Source of the DNA: Enterococcus sulfureus ATCC 49903
GTDB taxonomy: Bacteria; Bacillota; Bacilli; Lactobacillales; Enterococcaceae
DNA length: 64,000 nt
NCBI RefSeq assembly: GCF_000407605.1
Contig: NZ_ASWO01000005.1
Coordinates: forward strand, 310,001 to 374,000
Direction: 5' to 3'
The notes under the pieces were generated by a model. That model saw only the letters and a list, made by a program, of their open reading frames with translations. It was not told the origin of the DNA and made no database searches. The translations under genes and the position numbers were made by a program. Within the stretch, counting starts at the first letter, position 1. The number at the start of each line of letters is the position of its first letter. Positions 1-7,885 of the stretch are shown here, piece by piece.

Positions 1-2
1 TG

Positions 3-3000
3 AGTATCTCTAAATCAAATAGTTATAGTGATCGTTTATCTGAAGCAGAGTCTACTTATGAGAGTTTGTCAGCTTCTGCAAGTAATAGTTCATCTATTAT
101 TATCAGTGCAAGCACAAGTACAAGTAAAAGCAATCAGGACTCTTTAAGCGTGTATATTAGAGAAAGTCAATCGAATAGTATCAGTCAAGCCAATAGTATC
201 AGTGAAATGATTCGAGACAGCCAATCAGAATCTACTCAAAATAGTCTATCTTCAAGTGAAATGGACAGTACTTCAACTTCTTTAAGTAATAGTCGTTCAC
301 AAAGTAATCAAAATGCTGCATCTGAGTTTGACAGTATTTCAAAAAGTGCAAGTGAGTCACAATCTAGAGTAACTAGCGAATATACAAGCACATCTTTATC
401 GGAAAGTACAAGTCGTTCTCAAAGCAATCAAAATCAAATCAGTGAGTACATCAGTACATCCACAAGTACTCTAAACTCACAATCAGAATCCGTGAGTGAA
501 TATCTAAGTACGTCTATGTCTGAAAGTAAGAGTCGTTCGGAAAGTAATTCAGGTGAAATGACGAGTTACGAGAGTACATCTGTTAGTGAAAGTGACTCAC
601 AATCACGTTCAGCAAGTGAGTATGATAGTATGTCTCTTTCAAAAAGTGAAAGTCAATCTGATTATAATGACGATATGATGGATAGCTATACAAGTGAATC
701 GATCCGTAATAGTGAATCACAATCACGATCAGTAAGTGAATACAATAGCGCGTCTCTTAGTATTAGTGAAAGCGAGTACTTGGAAGATAATAGTGAAACA
801 GAATCACTAAGTTTGAGTGAGTCAGGTTCAAATTCTGAAAGTGAATTTGTAAGTATTTCGAATAGTAATAGAGAATCTGTATCACAATCTTCAAGTGAGT
901 ATGAAAGTCTATCGAAGCAAGAAAGTACGAGTATTTCCGACAGCAATTCAGAATTAATGGAGGACTTTGAAAGTACCTCGATTCAAAATAGCGAATCTTC
1001 TTCAAGATCTGCTAGTGAATATGAAAGCACCTCGATTTCAATGAGTGAGAGTCGTTCCACTAGTATCAAGGATGACATGAATCAATATGAAAGTACCTCG
1101 ATTCGAAATAGCGAATCTTCTTCAATATCTGCTAGTGAATATGAAAGCACCTCGATTTCAATGAGTGAGAGTCGTTCCACTAGTATTAAAGAGGCAATAA
1201 GTAATTATGAGAGTGAATTGGCCAGTACAAGTACCTCACAATCAAAATCTGTGAGTATCTATGAAAGTCAGTCAAAATCTGAAAGCTTGGAAGACTCTTT
1301 AGAAGACAGCGAATCAATGAGTAGTAGTGTGTCGACCAGTGATAGCTCAAGTACAAGTGCTAAAAATAGTGTGTCTTTATCTGCAAGCTATAGCGGTAGT
1401 ACGTCAACAAGTTATAGCGGAAGTAGCTCGCTAAGTACAAGCATCAGTGCATCAACTTCTGCAAGTTATAGTGGAAGCACGTCACTAAGCACAAGTATTA
1501 GTGGATCTATGCGCACAAGTACTAGTGAATCCTTAAGTACAAGTTTGAGTGATGCAAGCCTTTCTGCTTCATATAGCTCAAGTACAAGTACTTCGGTTTC
1601 TGCAAGTTATAGCGGTAGTACATCAGCAAGTCATAGTGGAAGCACATCAGTGAGTACAAGTACAAGCACTTCGACTTCAGTAAGTTATAGTGGAAGTAGT
1701 TCGACAAGTGCAAGTATAAGTAACTCTAACAGCGTATCGCAATCAATAAGCATGTCTGTTTCAACTAGTTTGAGTGCAAGTATCTCATCTTCGACGAGTA
1801 TTAGTAGTTCATTGAGTACTTCAGTTTCAGCAAGTTATAGCAGTAGTACATCAGCAAGCTATAGCGGAAGTAATTCAGTGAGTACAAGTAGCTCGACTAA
1901 CATATCACAATCAGCAAGCACATCTGTTTCAACTAGTTTAAGTGCAAGCCTCTCTACTTCGTATAGCTCAAGTACAAGTACTTCGATTTCAGCAAGTTAT
2001 AGTAGTAGTACAAGTACTTCAGTGTCATTAAGTACTCAAAGCCAAAGTACAACAAATAGTGCGAGCACAACCACAAGTAATTCTGAAACACCAAATAGTG
2101 ATACAAGTCTTTCTACTTCGTATAGCTCAAGCACAAGTGCTTCGATTTCAGCAAGTTATAGTGGATCGACGAGCACAAGTTTAAGTGGCGAAAGCCTTTC
2201 TACTTCATATAGTTCAAGTACAAGTGCTTCGATTTCAGCAAGTTATAGTGGATCGACAAGTACAAGTTTAAGTGGCGAAAGCCTTTCTACTTCATATAGT
2301 TCAAGTACAAGTGCTTCGATTTCAACAAGCTATAGTGGATCGACAAGTACAAGTTTAAGTGGCGAAAGCCTTTCTACTTCATATAGTTCAAGTACAAGTG
2401 CTTCGATTTCAACAAGCTATAGTGGATCGACAAGTACAAGTTTGAGTGATGCAAGTCTTTCAACTTCATATAGCTCAAGCACAAGTGCTTCGATTTCAGC
2501 AAGTTACAGCAGCAGTACATCAACAAGTTATAGTGGAAGCAGCTCAGTAAGTGCAAGTATGAGTAGTTCAACTAGTACATCACAGTCAACAAGTACATCT
2601 ATTTCAATTAGCTTGAGCGAAAGTAACTCAACGTCAATGAGTATTAGTAATTCAATGAGTGCTTCGATTTCAGCAAGTTATAGTGGATCGACGAGCACAA
2701 GTTTAAGTGGCGAAAGTCTTTCTACTTCGTATAGCTCAAGCACAAGTGCTTCGATTTCAGCAAGTTATAGTGGATCGACAAGTACAAGTTTGAGTGATGC
2801 AAGTCTTTCTACTTCATATAGTTCAAGCACAAGTGCTTCGATTTCAGCAAGCTATAGTGGATCGACAAGTACAAGTTTGAGTGATGCAAGCCTTTCTACT
2901 TCATATAGTTCAAGTACAAGTGCTTCGATTTCAGCAAGTTACAGCAGCAGTACATCAACAAGCTATAGTGGAAGCAGCTCAGTAAGTGCAAGTATGAGTA

Positions 3001-5540
3001 GTTCAACTAGTACATCACAGTCAACAAGTGCATCTATTTCAACTAGCTTGAGCGAAAGTAACTCAACGTCAATGAGTATTAGTAATTCAACAAGTACTTC
3101 GATTTCAGCAAGTTACAGTGGATCGACAAGTACAAGTTTGAGTGATGCAAGTCTTTCAACTTCATATAGCTCAAGCACAAGTGCTTCGATTTCAGCAAGT
3201 TACAGCAGCAGTGCATCAACAAGCTATAGTGGAAGCAGTTCTTCAATGAGTACAAGTACAAGCACGTCAGACAGTGAGTCAAATACGACTTCAACAAGTA
3301 CGTCAGACAGCGAGTCAAACACGACTTCAACAAGTACGTCAGAAAGTGAGTCAAATACGACTTCAGCAAGTACGTCAGCAAGCGAGTCGAATACAGGCTC
3401 AACAAGTACGTCAGTAAGTGAGTCGAACACGGCTTCAACAAGTACGTCAGAAAGTGAATCGAATACAAGTTCAACAAGTACGTCAGTAAGTGAGTCGAAC
3501 ACGGCTTCAGCAAGCACGTCAGAAAGTGAGTCAAACACGACTTCAACAAGCACGTCAGGTAGTGAGTCGAACACGGCTTCAACAAGTACGTCAGCAAGTG
3601 AATCGAATACAAGCTCAACAAGTACGTCAGAAAGTGAATCGAATACAAGCTCAACAAGTACGTCAGAAAGTGAATCGAATACAAGTTCGACAAGTACGTC
3701 AGTAAGTGAGTCGAACACGACTTCAGCAAGTACGTCAGCAAGCGAGTCGAATACAAGCTCAACAAGTACGTCAGCAAGTGAGTCGAACACGACTTCAGCA
3801 AGTACGTCAGAAAGTGAATCGAACACAAGCTCAACAAGTACGTCAGCAAGTGAGTCGAACACGACTTCAGCAAGTACGTCAGAAAGTGAGTCGAACACGA
3901 CTTCAGCAAGTACGTCAGAAAGTGAATCGAACACAAGCTCAACAAGTACGTCAGCAAGTGAGTCGAACACGACTTCAGCAAGTACGTCAGAAAGTGAATC
4001 GAACACAAGCTCAACAAGTACGTCAGAAAGTGAATCGAATACAAGTTCGACAAGTACGTCAGTAAGTGAGTCGAACACGACTTCAGCAAGCACGTCAACT
4101 AGTGAGTCAAACACAAGCTCAACAAGTACGTCAGCAAGTGAGTCAAACACAAGCTCAACAAGTACGTCAGAAAGTGAATCGAATACAAGCTCAACAAGTA
4201 CGTCAGAAAGTGAATCGAATACAAGTTCGACAAGTACGTCAGTAAGTGAGTCGAACACGACTTCAGCAAGCACGTCAACTAGTGAGTCAAACACAAGCTC
4301 AACAAGTACGTCAGCAAGTGAGTCAAACACGGCTTCAACAAGTACGTCAGCAAGTGAGTCAAACACGACTTCAACAAGCACGTCAGGTAGTGAGTCGAAC
4401 ACGGCTTCAACAAGTACGTCAGCAAGTGAATCGAATACAAGCTCAACAAGTACGTCAGCAAGTGAATCTACTACGACTTCAGCAAGCACGTCAGCAAGTG
4501 AGTCAAACACAAGCTCAACAAGTACGTCAGCAAGTGAGTCGAACACGGCTTCAACAAGTACGTCAGACAGCGAGTCAAATACGACTTCGACAAGTACGTC
4601 AACAAGTGAGTCTACTACGGCTTCAGCAAGCACGTCAGCAAGTGAGTCAAACACAAGCTCAACAAGTACGTCAGCAAGTGAATCGAATACAAGTTCGACA
4701 AGTACGTCAGTAAGTGAGTCGAACACGACTTCAGCAAGCACGTCAACTAGTGAGTCAAACACAAGCTCAACAAGTACGTCAGCAAGTGAGTCAAACACGG
4801 CTTCAACAAGTACGTCAGCAAGTGAGTCAAACACGACTTCAACAAGCACGTCAGGTAGTGAGTCAAATACGACTTCGACAAGTACGTCAACAAGTGAGTC
4901 TACTACGGCTTCAGCAAGCACGTCAGACAGCGAGTCGAATACGACTTCGACTAGTCTGAGTGCAAGTATTTCGATTTCAACGAGTATTAGTAGTTCGATG
5001 AGCACAAGTACATCTGTGTCAAACAGTCTAAGTGACTCAATAAGTACTAGCATGTCATTAAATGAAGGAAGTACTAGCACTTCAGATACAACAGATGCAA
5101 GTGAATCGATGAGTCTAAGTGAGTCAACAAGCACATCACTTTCAGATAGTCTAAGCGACTCAATGAGCATTAGTAATTCGTTGAATGATGACAGTGACAG
5201 CACTTCAGATACAACAGATGCAAGCGAATCGATGAGTTTAAGTGAGTCAACAAGTACCTCACTTTCAGATAGTCTGAGCGACTCAATGAGCGAAACAGAT
5301 TCTAACACCTCAAGTGATTCGGATACAAGTATTACCGGCACTTCGGATGGCACATCCTCTGGTTCTGGATCAGGCTACACTAATGGATCTAGCTATAGTG
5401 GATCAGATTACAGTACAGGAAAAGTCTTGCCAAGTACGAATGAAAATACAATTTTCTCAAATGAAATGACGCTGATTGGAATGGCAACTGTAACGTTAAC
5501 GTTGTTACTTGCAAGAAAACGTCGTAAAGAAGAAAATTAA
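3..5540 (+). CDS. Serine-rich repeat surface adhesin, 5'-truncated by the window edge
   Basis: The frame is open from base 3 and gives about 1845 residues, nearly all Ser alternating with Thr, Ala, Glu, Asn or Tyr. The true start, signal peptide and any binding domain lie upstream of the window, so an apparent TTG start at 66 is not real. Three zones follow one another: an irregular acidic zone with Arg and Tyr (to about base 1370), a zone of 29-residue Ser-Tyr-Gly repeats (about 1370-3240), and about 47 copies of a 12-residue SESNT-type unit (about 3250-4960). The C-terminus has a Gly/Ser linker, LPSTN at bases 5427-5441, a hydrophobic stretch and an RKRRKEE tail, so it is probably sortase-anchored to the wall. 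Proteins of this family are usually O-glycosylated and exported by an accessory SecA2/SecY2 system, none of which is in the window. The class is certain; the ligand is unknown. Confidence 0.93.
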   Translation, partial: SISKSNSYSDRLSEAESTYESLSASASNSSSIIISASTSTSKSNQDSLSVYIRESQSNSISQANSISEMIRDSQSESTQNSLSSSEMDSTSTSLSNSRSQSNQNAASEFDSISKSASESQSRVTSEYTSTSLSESTSRSQSNQNQISEYISTSTSTLNSQSESVSEYLSTSMSESKSRSESNSGEMTSYESTSVSESDSQSRSASEYDSMSLSKSESQSDYNDDMMDSYTSESIRNSESQSRSVSEYNSASLSISESEYLEDNSETESLSLSESGSNSESEFVSISNSNRESVSQSSSEYESLSKQESTSISDSNSELMEDFESTSIQNSESSSRSASEYESTSISMSESRSTSIKDDMNQYESTSIRNSESSSISASEYESTSISMSESRSTSIKEAISNYESELASTSTSQSKSVSIYESQSKSESLEDSLEDSESMSSSVSTSDSSSTSAKNSVSLSASYSGSTSTSYSGSSSLSTSISASTSASYSGSTSLSTSISGSMRTSTSESLSTSLSDASLSASYSSSTSTSVSASYSGSTSASHSGSTSVSTSTSTSTSVSYSGSSSTSASISNSNSVSQSISMSVSTSLSASISSSTSISSSLSTSVSASYSSSTSASYSGSNSVSTSSSTNISQSASTSVSTSLSASLSTSYSSSTSTSISASYSSSTSTSVSLSTQSQSTTNSASTTTSNSETPNSDTSLSTSYSSSTSASISASYSGSTSTSLSGESLSTSYSSSTSASISASYSGSTSTSLSGESLSTSYSSSTSASISTSYSGSTSTSLSGESLSTSYSSSTSASISTSYSGSTSTSLSDASLSTSYSSSTSASISASYSSSTSTSYSGSSSVSASMSSSTSTSQSTSTSISISLSESNSTSMSISNSMSASISASYSGSTSTSLSGESLSTSYSSSTSASISASYSGSTSTSLSDASLSTSYSSSTSASISASYSGSTSTSLSDASLSTSYSSSTSASISASYSSSTSTSYSGSSSVSASMSSSTSTSQSTSASISTSLSESNSTSMSISNSTSTSISASYSGSTSTSLSDASLSTSYSSSTSASISASYSSSASTSYSGSSSSMSTSTSTSDSESNTTSTSTSDSESNTTSTSTSESESNTTSASTSASESNTGSTSTSVSESNTASTSTSESESNTSSTSTSVSESNTASASTSESESNTTSTSTSGSESNTASTSTSASESNTSSTSTSESESNTSSTSTSESESNTSSTSTSVSESNTTSASTSASESNTSSTSTSASESNTTSASTSESESNTSSTSTSASESNTTSASTSESESNTTSASTSESESNTSSTSTSASESNTTSASTSESESNTSSTSTSESESNTSSTSTSVSESNTTSASTSTSESNTSSTSTSASESNTSSTSTSESESNTSSTSTSESESNTSSTSTSVSESNTTSASTSTSESNTSSTSTSASESNTASTSTSASESNTTSTSTSGSESNTASTSTSASESNTSSTSTSASESTTTSASTSASESNTSSTSTSASESNTASTSTSDSESNTTSTSTSTSESTTASASTSASESNTSSTSTSASESNTSSTSTSVSESNTTSASTSTSESNTSSTSTSASESNTASTSTSASESNTTSTSTSGSESNTTSTSTSTSESTTASASTSDSESNTTSTSLSASISISTSISSSMSTSTSVSNSLSDSISTSMSLNEGSTSTSDTTDASESMSLSESTSTSLSDSLSDSMSISNSLNDDSDSTSDTTDASESMSLSESTSTSLSDSLSDSMSETDSNTSSDSDTSITGTSDGTSSGSGSGYTNGSSYSGSDYSTGKVLPSTNENTIFSNEMTLIGMATVTLTLLLARKRRKEEN
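2107..3240 (+). repeat. 87-bp tandem repeats and a 435-bp duplicated block inside the adhesin
   Basis: Successive copies beginning near 2194, 2281 and 2368 are spaced exactly 87 bp apart, which is 29 codons, and differ by only a few bases. A longer segment starting near 2506 recurs near 2941. This offset of 435 bp is exactly five 87-bp units and indicates in-frame duplication of a block. The near identity at the DNA level suggests recent expansion by unequal recombination. Confidence 0.85.
3250..4960 (+). repeat. Array of about 47 copies of a 36-bp (12-codon) unit
   Basis: The unit encodes variants of SESNTxSxSTSx. Variation is almost confined to one variable position before SESNT (Ala, Glu, Val, Asp, Gly or Thr) and the residues just after it. 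Blocks of several units recur as higher-order duplicates, for example around 4020-4130 and 4200-4310. The period is a multiple of three, so length changes stay in frame. The copy number was counted by eye from the translation. Confidence 0.85.
5427..5540 (+). other. Variant LPxTG-type cell-wall sorting signal (LPSTN)
   Basis: The last 37 codons of the adhesin read LPSTNE, a short spacer, about 17 hydrophobic residues and an Arg/Lys-rich tail. This is the standard order for sortase substrates. Asn replaces the usual Gly at the fifth motif position. Confidence 0.8.
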
Positions 5541-5555
5541 TCTAAAAAAACAAGG

Positions 5556-5587
5556 CGAGACGAAAAATATTCGTCTCGCTTTTTTTG
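5556..5587 (+). terminator. Rho-independent terminator of the adhesin gene
   Basis: A perfect 10-bp stem (5556-5565 with 5571-5580) and a 5-nt loop are followed by seven T residues. It lies 16 bp after the adhesin stop codon. Confidence 0.92.
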
Positions 5588-5662
5588 TAAAATGAAAATC
5601 TTAGTGTTTGGTTAATTTCACTAAAAAGCGTATAGCAATGACTTTTTCTTTTAAGAAGAATA

Positions 5663-5671
5663 TGCTATTAT
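5663..5671 (+). promoter_or_regulatory. Extended -10 promoter candidate for clpX
   Basis: TGCTATTAT lies about 60 bp before the clpX start, with no strong -35. Between it and the gene, an inverted repeat (TGCTTTT at 5693 and AAAAGCA near 5713) could form a hairpin in the leader. Confidence 0.45.
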
Positions 5672-5734
5672 GAAGGAATGAAGTGTATAGATTGCTTTTT
5701 GGAATAAATCGAAAAGCAGTAAGGGGTGACGAAT

Positions 5735-6979
5735 TTGTACGAAAATACAAATGGAAATGAAACAGTACGTTGCTCTTTTTGTGGCAAAGCCCAAGAAGAA
5801 GTAAGAAAGCTAGTTGCTGGTCCAGGCGTCTACATCTGTGACGAATGTATCGAATTGTGTAAAGAAATTATTGATGAAGAATTTTCTGAAGATACGATTC
5901 ATGAGTTATTAGAAGTGCCAAAACCACAAGAACTATTAAAAACATTAAATGAATATGTAATCGGTCAAGACCGCGCGAAACGTGCGTTAGCCGTAGCGGT
6001 ATATAATCATTACAAACGTATCAATGCGAATAATGAAACAAATACTGAAGATGTAGAACTTCAAAAAAGTAATATTTGCTTAATTGGACCTACAGGATCA
6101 GGGAAAACATTTTTAGCACAAACCTTAGCCAAAAGTTTAAACGTGCCTTTTGCGATTGCAGATGCGACAAGTTTAACTGAAGCAGGATATGTAGGTGAAG
6201 ATGTTGAAAATATTCTATTAAAATTATTGCAAGCGGCAGACTTTGATGTAGAATATGCACAAAGTGGAATCATTTATATCGATGAAATCGATAAGATTGC
6301 ACGTAAAAGCGAGAACGTATCGATCACACGTGATGTTTCTGGTGAAGGGGTGCAACAAGCTTTACTGAAAATTTTAGAAGGAACGACCGCAAATGTTCCT
6401 CCACAAGGTGGCCGTAAACATCCACATCAAGAAATGATCCAAATCGATACAAGTAATATTTTATTTATCGTTGGTGGTGCTTTTGATGGAATTGAAACGA
6501 TCGTAAAAAACCGTATGGGTGAAAAGACGATTGGTTTTGGTAGCAATAATCAAAAAGTACCAGATAAAGACAGTGTTATGAAATACATCATTCCAGAAGA
6601 CTTATTGAAATTTGGTTTGATTCCTGAGTTTATCGGACGCTTACCAGTGATGGCAGCATTAGATAAATTAACTGTAGATGATTTAGTACATATTTTAACT
6701 GAGCCTAAAAATGCTCTAGTTAAACAATATACGAAATTATTAGCTTTAGATGATACAGAGTTAGTCTTTGAAGACGATGCTTTGCGCGCGATTGCGAAAA
6801 AAGCAATCGAACGTAACACCGGAGCACGTGGATTACGTTCAATTATTGAGGAAATCATGATGGATGTGATGTTTGAAGTCCCATCTGAAGAAGCAATCGA
6901 GAAAGTGATTATCACAAAAGCCGCAGCGCTTGAAGAAGACAAACCAACAATTATTTATGCAGAAGAAAAAGCCGGATAG
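5735..6979 (+). CDS. clpX: ATP-dependent Clp protease ATP-binding subunit ClpX
   Basis: AAA+ unfoldase that recognises substrates and feeds them to the ClpP peptidase. I place the start at TTG 5735, because AAGGGGTG sits about 8 bp before it and the product then begins [13 protein letters not shown], as in relatives; the earlier in-frame GTG at 5726 overlaps the ribosome binding site. In this 414-residue numbering, the N-terminal zinc finger uses Cys13, 16, 35 and 38. Walker A GPTGSGKT is at 118-125, the GYVG pore loop at 151-154, Walker B around 179-186, the RKH loop at 227-229 and the IGF loop that docks on ClpP at 266-268. GARGLR near the C-terminus is sensor 2. Length is normal for the family. 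Confidence 0.97.
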   Translation: MYENTNGNETVRCSFCGKAQEEVRKLVAGPGVYICDECIELCKEIIDEEFSEDTIHELLEVPKPQELLKTLNEYVIGQDRAKRALAVAVYNHYKRINANNETNTEDVELQKSNICLIGPTGSGKTFLAQTLAKSLNVPFAIADATSLTEAGYVGEDVENILLKLLQAADFDVEYAQSGIIYIDEIDKIARKSENVSITRDVSGEGVQQALLKILEGTTANVPPQGGRKHPHQEMIQIDTSNILFIVGGAFDGIETIVKNRMGEKTIGFGSNNQKVPDKDSVMKYIIPEDLLKFGLIPEFIGRLPVMAALDKLTVDDLVHILTEPKNALVKQYTKLLALDDTELVFEDDALRAIAKKAIERNTGARGLRSIIEEIMMDVMFEVPSEEAIEKVIITKAAALEEDKPTIIYAEEKAG

Positions 6980-6988
6980 CACAAAATG

Positions 6989-7018
6989 GGGGAATCGCAT
7001 TTGGATTTCCCCTTTTTT
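6989..7018 (+). terminator. Weak terminator or attenuator between clpX and engB
   Basis: A 6-bp stem (GGGGAA with TTCCCC) and a 12-nt loop are followed by six T residues, just before the engB ribosome binding site. It may lower read-through from clpX rather than separate the genes fully. Confidence 0.5.
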
Positions 7019-7030
7019 AGGAGGAATACT

Positions 7031-7621
7031 ATGAAAGTACACAATGCCGATATCGTAATCAGTGCCGTATCGCCTGCGCAATACCCAGATACGGATCTAC
7101 CTGAGATCGCGTTAGCAGGACGCTCTAATGTCGGAAAATCGTCATTTATCAATACGCTAGTTGATCGTCGTAATCTAGCACGTACATCATCAAAACCTGG
7201 GAAAACGCAAACGCTCAATTTTTTCATTATTGAAAATGCCTTGCATTTTGTGGATGTTCCAGGATACGGATATGCTAAAGTATCCAAAACCGAACGGGCA
7301 AAATGGGGGAAAATGATTGAAACTTATTTAGCTGAACGCGAACAGTTAAAATCAGTTATCTCTTTAGTTGATCTACGCCACGCACCCTCAGTAGAAGATG
7401 TGCAAATGTATCAATTTTTGAAATATTACGATATTCCTGTTATTGTAGTCGCTACAAAAGCAGATAAAATCCCACGTAGTAAATGGAATAAACACATTAG
7501 CGTCATCAAAAAAGCGTTAGATTTTGATGAGCAAGATGAATTTATTTTATTCTCTTCTGTTACCAAACAAGGAAAAGAAGAGGCATGGGCAGCAATTGAA
7601 GCCGCAATGGTAAGACCATAA
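7031..7621 (+). CDS. engB: Ribosome biogenesis GTPase EngB (YsxC/YihA)
   Basis: Essential GTPase of the TrmE-Era-EngA-YihA-Septin family, needed for late assembly of the 50S subunit. The start at 7031 follows AGGAGG at 7019-7024; an upstream in-frame ATG at 6986 lies inside the intergenic hairpin and is rejected. The 196-residue product has G1 GRSNVGKS at 30-37, G3 DVPGYGYAK around 75-83 and G4 TKAD at 142-145. The clpX-engB pairing is common in Bacillota. Confidence 0.96.
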   Translation: MKVHNADIVISAVSPAQYPDTDLPEIALAGRSNVGKSSFINTLVDRRNLARTSSKPGKTQTLNFFIIENALHFVDVPGYGYAKVSKTERAKWGKMIETYLAEREQLKSVISLVDLRHAPSVEDVQMYQFLKYYDIPVIVVATKADKIPRSKWNKHISVIKKALDFDEQDEFILFSSVTKQGKEEAWAAIEAAMVRP

Positions 7622-7657
7622 AAAAGAAGAACCTTCTATTTAGAAGGTTCTTCTTTT
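7622..7657. terminator. Bidirectional terminator after engB
   Basis: A perfect 17-bp palindrome (7622-7638 with 7641-7657) has A-rich and T-rich flanks, so it can end engB transcription and that of the small minus-strand ORF, whose stop codon lies within it. Confidence 0.88.
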
Positions 7658-7797
7658 GTTTCAGATGCCTCATCGTCTTCTGGTAATAGAAAACGACTAA
7701 TGTCTACTGCTTCTTTTTTATTTTCCTCAGGAGGCAAAAACGCAAAGTCTTCTAAGCGTTTGTCTAAGGCATCATCACGTTGAAATTTTAATCCCAT
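7636..7797 (-). CDS. Small acidic protein of unknown function (53 aa)
   Basis: The minus strand reads ATG at 7797 with GGAGGG about 10 bp upstream, then 53 codons and TAG at 7636-7638. The product begins MGLKFQRDDALDKRLEDFAF and is rich in Asp and Glu, with no Cys, membrane segment or recognised motif. A good ribosome binding site and a shared terminator support a real gene. I do not recognise the family. Conservation of the reading frame in relatives would decide. Confidence 0.6.
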   Translation of the reverse strand: MGLKFQRDDALDKRLEDFAFLPPEENKKEAVDISRFLLPEDDEASETKEEPSK

Positions 7798-7846
7798 GAA
7801 TTATTCCCTCCAATTTAGTAATAGTGTACCATGAAGCAAAAAAAAT

Positions 7847-7879
7847 AAAAAGCTAGTCGAAAGGTTCGACTAGCTTTTT
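7847..7879 (-). terminator. Terminator of the fructose operon
   Basis: A perfect 15-bp stem (7847-7861 with 7865-7879) with a 3-nt loop lies directly after the fruA stop on the minus strand. A/T flanks make it potentially bidirectional. Confidence 0.9.
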
Positions 7880-7885
7880 TAGACT

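Noticed and set aside
3490-4959. Plus-strand frames giving Arg/Gln-rich repeat proteins (RTRLQQVRQ type)
   Set aside because: These are frame-shifted readings of the same adhesin repeat, with no start signals.
3250-4960. Regular 36-bp periodicity considered as a CRISPR array
   Set aside because: There are no unique spacers. Each unit is contiguous with the next and the reading frame is continuous.
3224-5353. A 709-codon open frame on the minus strand opposite the adhesin repeats
   Set aside because: It is a by-product of the 36-bp repeat, which lacks stops in several frames. The product is a monotonous DSLxDVLVE repeat with no ribosome binding site.
7019-7031. In-frame ATG at 6986 as the engB start
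   Set aside because: It sits inside the intergenic hairpin without a ribosome binding site, while AGGAGG directs ATG 7031.
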